Source: Whitmania pigra (Eukaryota > Annelida > Clitellata > Hirudinida > Haemopidae). From it: a DNA stretch of 64,000 bases. Each line of letters starts with the position of its first letter. Position 1 is the first letter of the stretch. Made by a program: the position numbers and the translations under genes. Below the pieces are notes generated by a model. The model did no database searches, had not been told where the DNA came from, and was given only the letters and a program-made list of their open reading frames with translations. This document shows positions 13,182 through 32,812 of the stretch, piece after piece. The DNA lies in NCBI GenBank assembly GCA_021613335.1, contig JAJTWR010000228.1:1440001-1504000 (forward strand), in the 5' to 3' direction.

Positions 13182-16100
13182 TCAAGCTTCATTAAGAACA
13201 TTCCTTGAAACTTGCAAAGCCATTGTTTTTCTGCGAATGTGTCCCGTTGCAAGAAAATAACCACTGAAAGAACAGAGAAGTACAACAATAACAATAGTGT
13301 GTTAACATTCATCATTTTTATTACAGTATATAATATTTAAAATACAATTACACTGACGCATACGGCATTTGACGCTCGGGGCAACCAGGGAAGACTGGTG
13401 ACAACTCGGAAAGACCAGGACTAGCTATGGCTATCGCAGTTCGTTCTGCTGCCAACACTCCTGTGGTCGCTAACCATTTAAGAGCTAGGTCTTTCATTCA
13501 TGAAGTCACTGGAGAAGAGCATCCGTCATAGAATCAGAGTGTGGCTGGGGCTTTCACCGGGGTTATCTTCAGTTGCTCTGTACATCGAAGGTACACGGCT
13601 GCGGTTGCTGATGAGATCCACTGCCGAGGAATGTAAGGTGGGGAAAATCAGAACTCACTTGATGATCAAAACACAAGAGGAAATCAGAAATGCAGAACAA
13701 GCCTTGAAGTTTGAAGAGATAACGAGCCAAATCCAGCACAGCGTCGGATGGAATCACTTTACAAAATGGTTCTTGACAGCTCCAGTTGCTAGTAATGCAA
13801 GCAAGGCGGGGGAGATGGAAAGCGAAAGAATCTCAAAAGCGGTACAGCAGGCCAAACAGGGGCAATGGACTACGTGGGAGGAAGTCGTTCAGAGATCAAT
13901 CGTGAAATGAAATGTGGAACATGTCTCCACTTAGACTGGCCTTTGTAGTTCGCTCAATTTATGATGCTGTCCTCACGCGACAACTTGCAGAAGTGGAGAA
14001 TCATCCAGGACGCCAAATGCAAGACTCTGCAAAGAGTGACAAGCTCTCCAACATGTCCCGTCCAGCTGCAGTTACGCACTTGTTCACGGCCGTTTCAATT
14101 GGCGATAAACCAGGTCCTTTTCCTCGTGGCAATTGAGGCGATAAAGGCTGAACGCCAACGCTCAAAAATCTCAGAAATTCCGCAGAGAAGGACTTCCAGC
14201 ATGAATGCGCTTCCCAATTTGCAAGGAGCAGGTGCAAATCCAAAAGGAGATATAGCCTTGAAAACGCCAATGATCGGGAAATTGCGGCCGATATAGAGGG
14301 ATTGAGGCACTATCCCCAAGTGCTGGCTGAGAGCGGCAAGAGGTCGGACGTGGTATTGTCATCAACAAAGGCAGACACGTTTGTACTGGTGGAACTGAAG
14401 GTGCCATGGGAAGACAGGATCGGACAAAGCAACACCCTGAAAGATAGATACATGGAGTTGACGATGGATCTTCAGCAAAAAGGATACAAAGTCTGACTTT
14501 TCGCCTTCGAGGTCGGTGCAAAAGATATGGTCGGCCAATCCACCTACATCTTTTAAAGAGAAATAGGTCTCACCAGCAAAGTTAGATCAAAGGCCTTGGC
14601 AGACATGTCCAGAGCTGCAGAAGCAGCTTCGCAATGAATTTCATCCAAGAGAGATTGCAAGTGATCTCCCTCATCGCTACAGGCCTACCCAACGAGTCAT
14701 TCGTATCGCCGTGCAAGTATAAAAGCGAAACCAGTGAAAATTAGCCAATGGCGTTGCTCCGTTAGCCAGCCAATTAGAGAACTGCAAGGCCTCCCATCTG
14801 TTTCGCAAACTAGCCAACAGGAAAACTCTCATTTTGACGGGGCTATTTTGTCACCGGGCTGTTATGATCGGATGCCGGCGAGAACAAGGCCTTATAAGTA
14901 GCATGATCCGTCTTCGATGATGGTTATCGTCGGTCGTTCAAGTTGTTGAATAATGCGTTTACGATTTACCTTGATACTTCTCGTCGATATTGCTTGGTAC
15001 CGATATAACACCGACAGGGACACCCGTCTTATCAACGGATGCGGCCCGAACCCAGAGATTGTCAGAGAATCCAAAGGCCAAAACGCTCAAAGAAGGGGTT
15101 TCCTCTCTGAGGATTCTTGTCGGAGCTTGGGAATAGTGTCAGCTACTAGTATTAAAATCGAATATTTACTTATGTTATTGAATTATTTAATGAGTAATGC
15201 TATTTAAAAAAAAAATGGACATTACTAGGCAATACCAATTCCTGTAGAAGCTGCCATAATGAACATGAGTAGCAGCATCACTATTTCTGGTGGGAACCGG
15301 ATTTCCCGGTCGTAGAGCAACTCGTCTGCGTATTCTTCAACATTTTCAGATGACGGCGGCAGGTACTCTGGCACCTCCGTCAGGTACTTGTTCCTGATTT
15401 CTTCCAATGCCTCACGACATTGTTCGCTCATGCCATCGGTGGGTTGAAAGGTAAAACGTGAAGTAAAAACTGTTTCTTCTCTTTCTGCTTCTTCTGTCTC
15501 CATTTTGGCTGCTGTTGTTATATCCGGCGTTGTAGAAGGCTGTGTTGGTGGCGCTTCAGTGGTACTTGGCAGACTATTCACTTCTCCTTTTAAGACTTTC
15601 TCGGTTTTACCAGTAATCAGTAGTCCAGAGCTGTCGGGTGTAGCATCTGGTTGATTATAAGTACTGGAAGCTACCTGTACGCCTGCAACTACAATCCAAA
15701 TGGTCAGTGGGTTGCATTAGCCTCCTCTTAAAATTGCGAAACTTTTCACAAAGCGACTAACTTAATAATGGACTTATTTTTAAGCATTTTCATATTGGAA
15801 CCTCTAGCAAGGCAGTATTTTCCAATCCATCCATCTTCACACGAACCAAGGCAGACTCCAAATTCATCAAAGTTTCCGTTCTGACAATTATACATTTCGT
15901 CGCAGGGGGTTTGTTCCGTCCTATCAATGCAGCCTAGCAAATGTAAGTCGATCATTAAAGCACAAATAAAATATTTAGCCGATCTTTTGATTGTCCCTAT
16001 TTGTTCTGATGCATCTGATGTGATGATGTCCCAATTGACTAGACATTTATATAGCGCCGCTTCGTCAGAGTTGTATGACACGCAGCGACGCTTACATTCA

Positions 16101-18904
16101 TCGTAACATGGAGAACCATAATTACACGAGACAACCTCATCTAGTAATTCTTACAAATCTCACCAGTAAAGACCAACGCAGATTCAGGCCCTCCACAGCC
16201 AGTATTTTGGCCGGAGCATTTACAGCTCACTGTTTCCACAATTGATTCTTTTGGCGGCAATTCATCTTTGCAATAACAGAATTTCTGGTTCTGGATAATG
16301 TAAGATTGTACTTTTAATGAACAAACAATATGCATTAAAAGTCGACAGTTGTTAGTTCTTGCAGTTTAATCTTATGCAGCAGTCCCGAATAAACTTTAAA
16401 TTTAATATATAGTAAATTTTATCACAAAATGTACCATTAAACTGGAAATTGTAACAAACTAAAATTGAAAAAAAAATTTCAAGAGATTTAAAAAAAAAAC
16501 AGGTTTTTGTTGTTTAAAATTTGCCTGTAAAAAGGCATAGACTTTGTTTTTTTTAGAGCATTCCTTGAGACAAGCTGAAATGGCCATTTCTGCGGCTTCA
16601 GTGGCATCTCCAGGTACTGTTGCATTGTAACAACCAGGGCTGTACATATGAGGAGCTCTTGCTGGTAATTAAAAAAAAGTGCTTTTTTAAAGAATGCGGA
16701 ATGCAATGTAATTTTAGAAAAATGTTCAAAACAATGTTTTCAGGGTAACTTATCAAATTCCAAGTTAAATAATTAGTATTCAAAATTAATCTTCCATATT
16801 TTTATGTGACGGTTTCTATAACATTAACAAATAAGGAAACATTGAAATATTACCTATGTAGACGGAATACGTGCGCTTGGAACCACACATGATATCTACT
16901 TCAGTTGCACACGTTTCAGCGCACCTATCATTTTCAATCAGGTTTATTGGCGCGTTGCTTGTGCAGTGGCAACTCTTCAAAATATTAAAAGCTCTTTACA
17001 ATCGATTATGACTTAACTTTCTTAAAATCAATTATTGCCTTCATACTCTTCTATTTTGCGAATCTTAATAGTCTTTAACAATAACAAAAGTGAAATTTCA
17101 GAGTTCAAGCAGACATTTTGTTTTTACTACAAATATTTTGTATTAAATTGATTATAGGCATTGGATGTTACTTAGAATTCAGAACTTACCCCGTCATTTC
17201 TCAGGTTCATGAACCTGTATCCCTTTACGAAACAGGTCATTTTACAAGATCCATTCGCCGCTGTTTCAAATTGATCGCTGAAATCTGCATAACAACCGTA
17301 ATAACCCGGATCCAACGAATATTCTGCATGAAATTTAAAAAAATGAACAGATTCACATTTGATAATCACCTTAAAATTGTCCATGCTGTATTACCCATCA
17401 AATTTACTTCAATCTCAGAAACTGATGCTTTCTTAAAGGATGCCATTTGTTCAGGAGTTGGATAAATTCCAACTTCTGTCACAGACTGGTCCCAGGTTTC
17501 ATTTATGTTGCAATTGACTCGCATTGGAACCCCTGGAGGCATAAATTCTCCGATGAAATTTCCGCAAATCATTCTTTTCGACGGGTCGATTTCAGAAGTC
17601 ATTTCAACTTTGAAATTGTCGAGCAACTGGTCTGAAACGAAAGTTGAGACAAGCTTTTATTTTTGACTTTAATCACTGTAAACTTGTTAAAACTTAATAC
17701 TTTCCCATATTCACGTATTTGTCGTTAATTAATTTCAATAAAATGTGAAAAATTCATTAAGTGCATTTAATAGTTATTATCGACCTAGAAGGAGACTAAT
17801 TTATTAATTTAACTTCAATCGGCTCCAAATTTAGTATCGCTACTACCAGACAAAAAAATCAACCACAATCTCTGCATTCCCCGGCGTAGACTATCACAGA
17901 TCCGATCATTTTAGTTGGGGGCAATGTGACCGCTATTCGAACGAGCGATGGGGTGGCTTGGCAGCTGGCTTCTACCAACACGTTAGAGTTGTCGTCGATG
18001 TTGTCATCAGTTGCAGGACTGTCCTTCACCAACTCAGAACCACACGACGGATAGATGGGCCGCTTGAGGGCAACGTTTCTATTCGAACTTGCATCTAGTT
18101 CTGAAGTTTGGACAAAATGTAAAAATTTAAGAAAAATATATTTAAAGGCAGATAACCACATATTAATTCTTATAATTCCTGTGTTTAGGAGTATTATCTG
18201 ATCTTCGTTTTTTTTTTACCAAAAAGGTCATTAAATTATTACGCCTTCATTTCTTCACACACGCAAATAAGAATAACTTATTGTTTCAACACTTGATTTT
18301 ATCCTCGCATTTTCATTTGTAGTCCTGGGTCGACTCGTCACCTGGTTACATGAAAATGTCGGTTCATCGTCTGATTTTGTCGACATTTTAGAGGCTCATC
18401 TTGTGCAATGAATAATGTCACGTCACGGTTATTTAAACATTTTGAAATTAATGAACGACTGATGAATCGGGAGCGATGGCAGTTTTGGTTAAGGTTTTGT
18501 GTTGGTGCGACTCCGTTAAGAGTTCAAATCTCAGCCGCTCGCTAGGATTTCTATAAACAAACATTTTGAAATTATTGAACGATTGATGAACACATCGACT
18601 GATTTCATTTATAAAAAGTTTTGTCGTCTTTTGGTCAAGAGCTTTTTTTATTTACTATTATTAAAGATATTGCATATTCGATTAAATTAATCTTGAACTG
18701 AAAACTGTTAAGTTGTATAACTCAACTCTAACGCTAAAAGTAATTTTTAATAATAATAATAAGCATAAACATAATGACCATAATAAGTATTTATATATAT
18801 TTAGCGCAATCAAAGTTACCAAAGGCGTTTTAATTATTCATCTTTCGCGACTCACCGCTTATGCAAACAGCGACAAATGTTACCACGATCATCAGAGATT
18901 TCAT
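13182..18904 (-). CDS. FWR2: fucolectin-like/WSC/EGF-like membrane protein with mucin-like stalk, 570 aa
   Basis: Ten exons: 18856-18904, 17864-18100, 17395-17631, 17190-17323, 16854-16974, 16525-16661, 16164-16290, 15802-15933, 15226-15682, 13182-13263. Phases match FWR1 exactly and the joined frame is open. The intron after exon 6 must use a GC donor (CAG|GCAAAT) to keep the family exon length of 137 and frame. Signal peptide MKSLMIVVTFVAVCIS; lectin-like domain ~17-174 (NVALKRPIY, AGECRDCG, CGNFIGEF, VSEIEVNLM); WSC-1 with EYSLDPGYYGCY and SCHCTSN; WSC-2 with APHMYSPGCYN and FCYCKDE; EGF-like CIDRTEQTPC module. Exon 9 is the longest of the family and encodes a Thr/Pro/Ser-rich, then Glu-rich stalk, suggesting O-glycosylation, before the helix MLLLMFIMAASTGIGIAYGY. 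The 26-residue tail is basic (GHIRRKT). Exon 10 is inferred from phase and position; it lies beyond a ~2 kb last intron holding a LINE relic. If exon 10 were skipped, a stop follows at once near 15225. Confidence 0.82.
13390..14640 (+). pseudogene. LINE 3' fragment with zinc-finger/endonuclease-like C-terminus, decayed
   Basis: Broken frames in FWR2's last intron read in order: a thumb-like region with ITSQIQHSVGWNHFTKWFL; the block WNMSPLRLAFVVRSIYDA; a Cys-containing stretch NLQKWRIIQDAKCKTL; and LSSTKADTFVLVELKVPWED, which resembles the PD-(D/E)xK-type C-terminal domain found in some non-LTR retrotransposon ORFs. At least two frameshifts and a stop separate them, so it is not functional. 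Orientation is opposite to the host gene. 14680-15200, to the left of exon 9, is GC-richer unknown repeat-like DNA. Confidence 0.7.
18437..18593 (+). repeat. tRNA-like SINE insertion flanked by long direct repeats
   Basis: A ~71-base tRNA-like sequence (18471-18541) has a box-B match (AGTTCAAATCTC), a weak box A (TGGCAGTTTTGG) and pairing ends GAGCG/CGCTC. It is flanked by near-identical ~32-base direct repeats, ACATTTTGAAATTA-type at 18437-18469 and 18562-18593. This is how a retroposed tRNA-derived SINE with a long target duplication looks. It is in FWR2 intron 1. I cannot assign an anticodon, so I do not call a tRNA gene. Confidence 0.5.
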
Positions 18905-18967
18905 TTCTTAGACAAATTGTCCAATAAAGTATTGGTAAGAGGTAAGAAATAACGTAACTTTTTTTTA

Positions 18968-19010
18968 ACTTGGCAACGCTGCGTTTTTCTGAGACAAATT
19001 CGGTGCGTTT
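18968..19010 (-). promoter_or_regulatory. Putative conserved promoter element upstream of FWR2
   Basis: ACTTGGCAACGCTGCGTTT (plus-strand reading) lies 64-82 bases upstream of the FWR2 ATG and matches ACTTGGAAACATTGCGTTA upstream of FWR3 at 15 of 19 positions. 19010-19700 is otherwise AT-rich with no gene. Confidence 0.35.
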
Positions 19011-19711
19011 TCATCGCTAACAATGAAATTTGATTAACAACTTTAAAAGTTAATAAATATTACTTATTTAATTGTGCTACTGTTTGTCTCTAACTAGCAA
19101 AATTAATTAGCAAATGTTTATTTATTTATTTTCTTTTTGATTGCAGTAATTTTCAAAAATATTTAATCTAAAAAAATCCTACAATTGGTTCGCGTCAATT
19201 TTTTGACCCGCCATAATATCTGAGCTTCTGTCCTTTCAAATGAAAAATATTCAATGAGTTTTTTAAAATTCCTTTGTTATTGTTTTTTGTTTACTTTTCT
19301 GTTTTACACTTTTTCCAAACACATGAAAAAATGCACAATTTAATTTAAAGACTGCAATTTATGAAACATTAAGTACATTGTACACCATTACAATCACGAA
19401 ATAGTACCACTAGTACTAATTACGACGGATTGTTAATTTAATTTGGAAACAGTTTAGTTATCAGCACAAAGTTTACTAATTGGGTCTTTCTTAGTCTAAT
19501 TGCAGAAGTGTTAAAGAAATTTTAAAAAATTAGTATTAATAATTTTTACATAATCATTAATATTAATAACAATATTAATAATAATCGATAACCAATTGTA
19601 TAAAAAATCGAGTTTCTAGCCATCATAACAATCTTAAATACAACAACTCAATCAAATCAGCTGAGAATCCTTTAAAAATAGTTCTGAAGAGATGGTGAAC
19701 GTACAAAGATG

Positions 19712-26818
<7,107 letters not shown>

Positions 26819-26893
26819 TTCTAATGTCAAAATTGCTCAAAACAATTTAAAAACTGTAAAAACTGAGTTAAGACAGGAGCGTATTATTTTTTA

Positions 26894-26930
26894 ACTTGGA
26901 AACATTGCGTTACGAAGACGAAGTGGGTGC
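26894..26930 (-). promoter_or_regulatory. Putative conserved promoter element upstream of FWR3
   Basis: ACTTGGAAACATTGCGTTA followed by CGAAGACGAAGTGGGTGC, 76-112 bases upstream of the FWR3 ATG, resembles the sequence upstream of FWR2 (first half) and FWR1 (second half). The remaining intergenic DNA to FWR4's stop at 27506 is AT-rich with nothing else seen. Confidence 0.35.
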
Positions 26931-27505
26931 TTTTTTATTTGCACGATTGAAATCAACTTTTCTGAAAAATGCAACCGTCAATTAAGCCGTATTTAAGTAA
27001 TAAACAATTATAAAACAAATTAAAAATATTTGTTTAATAGGTTTTAATTAATTTCAAATCTTTCTTTAAAGCAAATCTTAAATTTGAAACATTCTTATAT
27101 TCTCGTCAGTTTATGACGACGCTGAAATTCATCTTTATGACACTGTAAAAATTTATTTACTTATCTATGTCAATTGTTTCAAAAATTCCTCTGAGAATCC
27201 TTGAAACTCCAAGGCAAAGTATTAAGAAAGTTAATACGCTTGTTATTACTAACCATTTAGTACCTGAACTTGCGATCAAAATTTGTTCATCATTCTATAA
27301 TTCTATAATCACGATCTTCGTGAAATTGATAATCTCAACACAACGAGAATGAATGAGAATAAAAGCATTTATTTCTTATTTAAAATCCAACGACCATCAA
27401 AAATTGCCGCTGCAAACATTTTGAACAGAACATTTGCGACTGAATACCACTGTCGTCATTCTCCGACTTTGACAAATTAGCGGCGGAAAATGGAGGACAT
27501 AATTT

Positions 27506-30500
27506 CTATTCGGGAGTCTCTAGTTTTTCTTCGGATTCTTTCTTTGGAGCCATTGACATTTTGCCATACCAGTATCCACTGAAACGAAACAAAGAAATGC
27601 TCAATCAAAACAATAAATATATCTTTACATAGCTAAAATCTGTGGGAGAAGTGGATGAATTTGTAGTTTAGCAAACGAAATGCAATTTAAGTCTAGCATT
27701 TCAGAAAGCTTCAGAAAGCACAGGAAGCTAAAACCAGCTTTGATTGAATATTATGTGACATACTTTGGAGCAATTGAGTTGAACATTCAGATAAAAATCC
27801 ATCTCTAGACAAGAACGAGAATGTTGGAAAATTAAATTACTAATAATTACTAAAGTTAACTAATAATTTGATTATTACACTTATTATCATTACATTAAAT
27901 TAAATTAAAAACTCCCTGAACGAGTACAACGAAAAATGCCAAATATCAAGAACGACATTACAAAATAAATCCGGTCCCAGAAGCCAAGATGACAGTGGCC
28001 ACGAGGCTGAACAGGAACGCATTCATGGGCACAAAACTTTCCCCTTCTTCGTCACTTGCTTCGACTGACTGCTTGCAGTCCTGAGGCGGTATAGCCTTGG
28101 TTGCGGACTTCTTTAATTTTTCGATTATTCTCAGACAATCGGAATCCAATCCATGTTTCTCGGTGACTGTCTTACGCTCTTCTTTGGTGACTTTTGGAGT
28201 TACTTTCACAGGGCGAGAGACGGTGATTTTAGGTTTGAGGGTAGTGGTAAACATTTTCGGGCTTTGGCTTTTTGGAGGTTTTGGCGTGGTGATTGTTGTC
28301 CTTACAGGAGGTTGTGGGACGACTGAAATGATTGGAAATTATTGAAAATATCAGCAACAATTTGACACATTTAGTTGTTTTAGTTAAATGTTATACGCTA
28401 GCATTCGTTATATTACGAAACTTTAAATGATTTACTTTTTTGTGTTAGTTATGCTGGTGTTATTAGTTGTGGTAGAAGTTATTGCCCTTGATATTGAAAT
28501 AACCCGGGGGTCCGCAAATAAGTAAGTTAACTAATAAGTTTATTAGAGCAGGTATTCAGTTAACGGAACTGAATAATAGAAGTTAAGCGTTTAAGGAATT
28601 AGGTATTTAAGGATGCAAATGGTTATTTGGGCTTCTAAGTTGTCTTGATTCTCGTTGTTTGTCAGTTGATTATCGAGAATGCCTTTCTGTAGTAAAAATA
28701 GATCCCACGTGCCCGGAAAAGATGCCAAATATAATTAAGTACAAATTTAACTATATTAGCAATATAAACTTAATTAATTTCCAAAAATCTAAGTTTACAA
28801 CATTACACCCTCCTTAAATCTGTTCGTCCCGAACAGACTGCTGCTCCCCGTGGTATTTCGCCAGTCGGCGAATGTGTGCCAGCTTCATTTTTACTCTCGG
28901 GACACAATCTCTAACATGGTGCCCATGTACCACCACTGTTTCAATGCGAGCCCTTCCTCTTCTCGTATCTCTACTAAAACGCTTGCTGAAAAAAGATCAG
29001 CAAAACAACCAACAGCACTAAATGCTCGCCTCGAATCTCCGACGACTTCCGAAGGCCAGAAAGCCCGCCCTGGCTGAGAACTCCACAAATGAACTCCTCA
29101 GACATTGATCCAACCTTATCAACCACGTACTCACGACCGCCGAGTACCTCACCGTCAACATCTCCCCTGTCAGTTACAATGACATCCGCAGCTCCAACCT
29201 CCACTATATCCACAGCTGAATCGAATTCGGAAACTCCCAGCTCAAATCGATCGCCACTGTTTTCCTGGTCCAGTTCCTCCACTGATTCCTCAACTCGAGG
29301 AGGCTCCACTCTGGTCTCTCCCAAAGTCCCCCCTTCAATTATTTCCTCGGTTCTCTCCACAACCGATACCAACGAGGCAATCGTGCACGGAACTGGCTCA
29401 TCGGACACTGGCGCGACTTCTCTGGAGTCTGCGAAACTCTCCCTCAGCTCACCGTTGTCCTCATTCTCAACATTTATTGGGAGCTCCACTATTGGACTAT
29501 CCCCGTCAACTACCAAACTGGCCTCACTCACCTCAGCAAAGGTCTCCTCAGCACCGTTTTCCTCACCCAGCTCTTCCCTCAGCTCCATTCCCGATTCCTC
29601 ACTCCATGGAAGAAACACTTCGCTTTCCACAGTTCTTCCATCTACAATTTCCTCGGTCTCCTTCTCAACCGAAACCAGTGTGGCAATCGGGTACACTGCT
29701 GAGGCCCCAGCTGGCATGATGTTTATGGTGCTTGATGGAGTCTCCTCCGGTTGGTAGCTAGTGGAGGCCTTGTTGGAGAAAACCTCAGTTACTTTTTCCA
29801 TCTTTTCTTCAAAGCTTTGCATCATTTTATTTATATTTCCCATCACCCATTTCAGACCCGGATCAACAAACATATAAGCTTCTGGATCCTCACCCTGGTC
29901 TACTATCCACGACAGCAGGCGATCCTGCAATTCTTCCCTGGAGCCTTTCGAATCCATTTGCCTCAACTTAAGCTCACGTCTCATTCCAGCAAAAGTTAAA
30001 TCTTCTAAGACCTTGCTCATGACTTACTTTTTGGGATCCCACTCCTGACACCAATGAAATAACCCGGGGGTCCGCAAATAAGTAAGTTAACTAATAAGTT
30101 TATTAGAGCAGGTATTCAGTTAACGGAACTGAATAATAGAAGTTAAGCGTTTAAGGAATTAGGTATTTAAGGATGCAAATGGTTATTTGGGCTTCTAAGT
30201 TGTCTTGATTCTCGTTGTTTGTCAGTTGATTATCGAGAATGCCTTTCTGTAGCAAAAATAGATCCCACGTGCCCGGAAAAGATGCCAAATATAATTAAGT
30301 ACAAATTTAACTATATTAGCAATATAAACTTAATTAATTTCCAAAAATCTAAGTTTACAACAATATTATTAATGCTTCATTATTTCGTTAATCATTGTAA
30401 CTTTTTCAAACCCTGGGACAGACACTGTTCATCCACCCAACCGTCCTCGCAAGAACTTTGACAAATTCCATACTCGTCGAAATCTTCATTTTTGCACTTG

Positions 30501-32755
30501 TATATTTCAGTGCATGGACTCATACCGACTTCTTTCAAACATCCTTATGACAAATAATTAAAAACAATTGCTTTAAAGATGATTAAATCGATACGCCATA
30601 ACTAGACCAATGCATATTGCTAATGTTGTTCCTGTTAATAACATGAGTCTAATATTTAGTAGCAATTACTTTTAATTATTTATCTGCACGATTAATTAAT
30701 CTATTAACAACATGAATCTAATATTTAATAGCCTTTACTTTTAACTGTATACCCGTATAAATAATTAACATACTAATAACGTGAATATAACATTCAATAG
30801 CAATTTTAACTGTTCACCTGAATAAATCAAGGCAGTTTCAACTCCACCACAAGACTTGGAGGCTCCAGCGCAGTTGGCATTGCAAAGATTCTCATTGGTT
30901 TTTGGCACGTTGAGTACGTCGTTGCAATAGCAGTAACTGGCGTTCTTAACGAATGGAAACGGAATGTTCGTTATCATTATAAATATTATCATAATTATGC
31001 ATGCTTAACAATCGCAAAAATATGTTATCTAGAATAATTATGAAATTTAATTTCATTAAGATTAAATCTTTCAACTTCTCTGTAATAACTTTTCAGGCGT
31101 GATGAGCATTCCTCATTATTTACGTTCGTAATAAAAAAAAAAAAATAATAACAATAATAAAAGAGCCTCTAACCTGCAAGAAAGAGTATATTTTGCCTTG
31201 CTTCGTGCAGTGCTTGATGCAAGTAATTGGAGTCATTTTATCAGAATTTATTGCATCGTCTGCTATGACGCTTGAGTGGCAACCAAGACTGTGAATGCGG
31301 GGCACACGGGCTGTAATTTAAAAATTTAAAAACAATAAAAATATTACCTAATAAAAATATTTAAACTAAATGAATGAATTATGGACACAAAATGTACATT
31401 ATTGGTGCAACTGAGTGACTGATGTTTTGTCACCGACGAAGATTAAATTTGGAAATGTTGAGCACAGTTGTTTCGAAGAATATCACAGTTGATGACGTCA
31501 TACGACTGACAAATCTGTGTTACTATCATCATCATCATCGTCGTCGTCATCATCATTGAATGAAGTACCTAGGTAGACGGCATGAGCGTCAGATGTAGAA
31601 CACAATATGTCGTCGTTCAAACAGAACTCCGAACAGGCGCCTTCTTTTGCGAGGATCTTCGGTACTTTGGAACTACAATGGCAACCCTAAAAGAAGAACT
31701 ATTAATATAGTAGAAAATGAAAATGCTAATAAGTTGAAATTGTTGGTAATTGATAAATAAAATTATTATTTATATAAATATTAAAATTTTTTTTTTAATT
31801 TTAATTTTAAAGTAGTTTTACTATTAATGTTTATTGATATTATTGCTATTGTTGCATTTGTATGTCAAACTCGGAAGCAGTAAACCCGCAACTAAACAAG
31901 GCCAAATAACTTTTAATAGAACGGAAATGAAACAAATACAACAAAACTCGAACTCGAAACAATCACAGAAATTGTGCAAAAAGTGGCACTGAATAAAATG
32001 CCTGGATGGCGTTCAAGTCAATGTCTTTGGAAAAAAGAAATGTGCCGATTACCCACGATTAATGTTGTACAAAAATTGAACCCTTCAGTTCCAACTATTC
32101 AGCAAAAGCGGAAATTTAAATCTTAAACATACTTAATAAATGATTGCGGATTTCGCCTACATTAAACTTCTAATTAAATTTTTGTTTACGTTATATGTAT
32201 TTCATATATATAATACTATTAACTATTAACCATGTTCATGTTTATGTTTAATATTTCATGTATCATTAACTACAAAAAAAGTTTCTCAACAATTTCATTT
32301 TTTTTATTTGTTGAAGTAATGGAAATATAAAATTGAAAATCACGGGTCTTTCAAGAATGGATGTTGATTGAGACAAATGGTTTACACATTCGAAATCAGC
32401 ATGTTTAAATTGACTAAGAACTGGTATTGGATATCAACATATTCGCGAAAAGTTGTTTTTTGTAGTTCAGCATAATTAGTAATTTAGTTAATTACTTATG
32501 TACAACTATGATATTATTCAATAAAATGAAGGTCATGACTAACGCCTTGTTTATCTCTGCTCATGAAACTGTCACCTCGAGACCAGCAAGCGCTTTTACA
32601 AGACATTGAACCCTTTTCTATATTCTCAGACTCGAAATCTTTGTAGCAACCGTAATATCCAGTGCCATTGTAATATTCTAAAAAAAAATTTATTATTAAG
32701 TTATGAATTTAATACAATACAAAATGTAACATATGTGTGCTATGGTAATACTCGA

Positions 32756-32812
<57 letters not shown>

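Larger units (their letters stand above)
28495..30362 (-). mobile_element. Small non-autonomous LTR retrotransposon with Gag-like ORF only
   Basis: Two 308-bp direct LTRs (28495-28802 and 30055-30362) differ at one base by my reading (near 28693/30253). They begin TG and end CA and are flanked by the 4-bp target duplication ATAT (28491-28494, 30363-30366). On the minus strand the 5' LTR is followed after one base by an 18-base primer site (30036-30053) complementary to the 3' end of tRNA-Leu including CCA. The opposite LTR is preceded by a purine tract, AAGGAGGG (28806-28813). The interior is only ~1.25 kb and has one ORF, with no protease, reverse transcriptase or integrase, so it needs a helper. 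The near-identical LTRs point to recent insertion. It lies within FWR4 intron 8. Confidence 0.92.

Noticed and set aside
18471..18541. A functional tRNA gene
   Set aside because: Box A is poor, no clean anticodon stem can be drawn, and the flanking direct repeats indicate a retroposed SINE.
29089..29757. 222-codon Ser/Thr-rich plus-strand frame
   Set aside because: It lies exactly opposite the Gag-like ORF and mirrors its Glu-rich codons.
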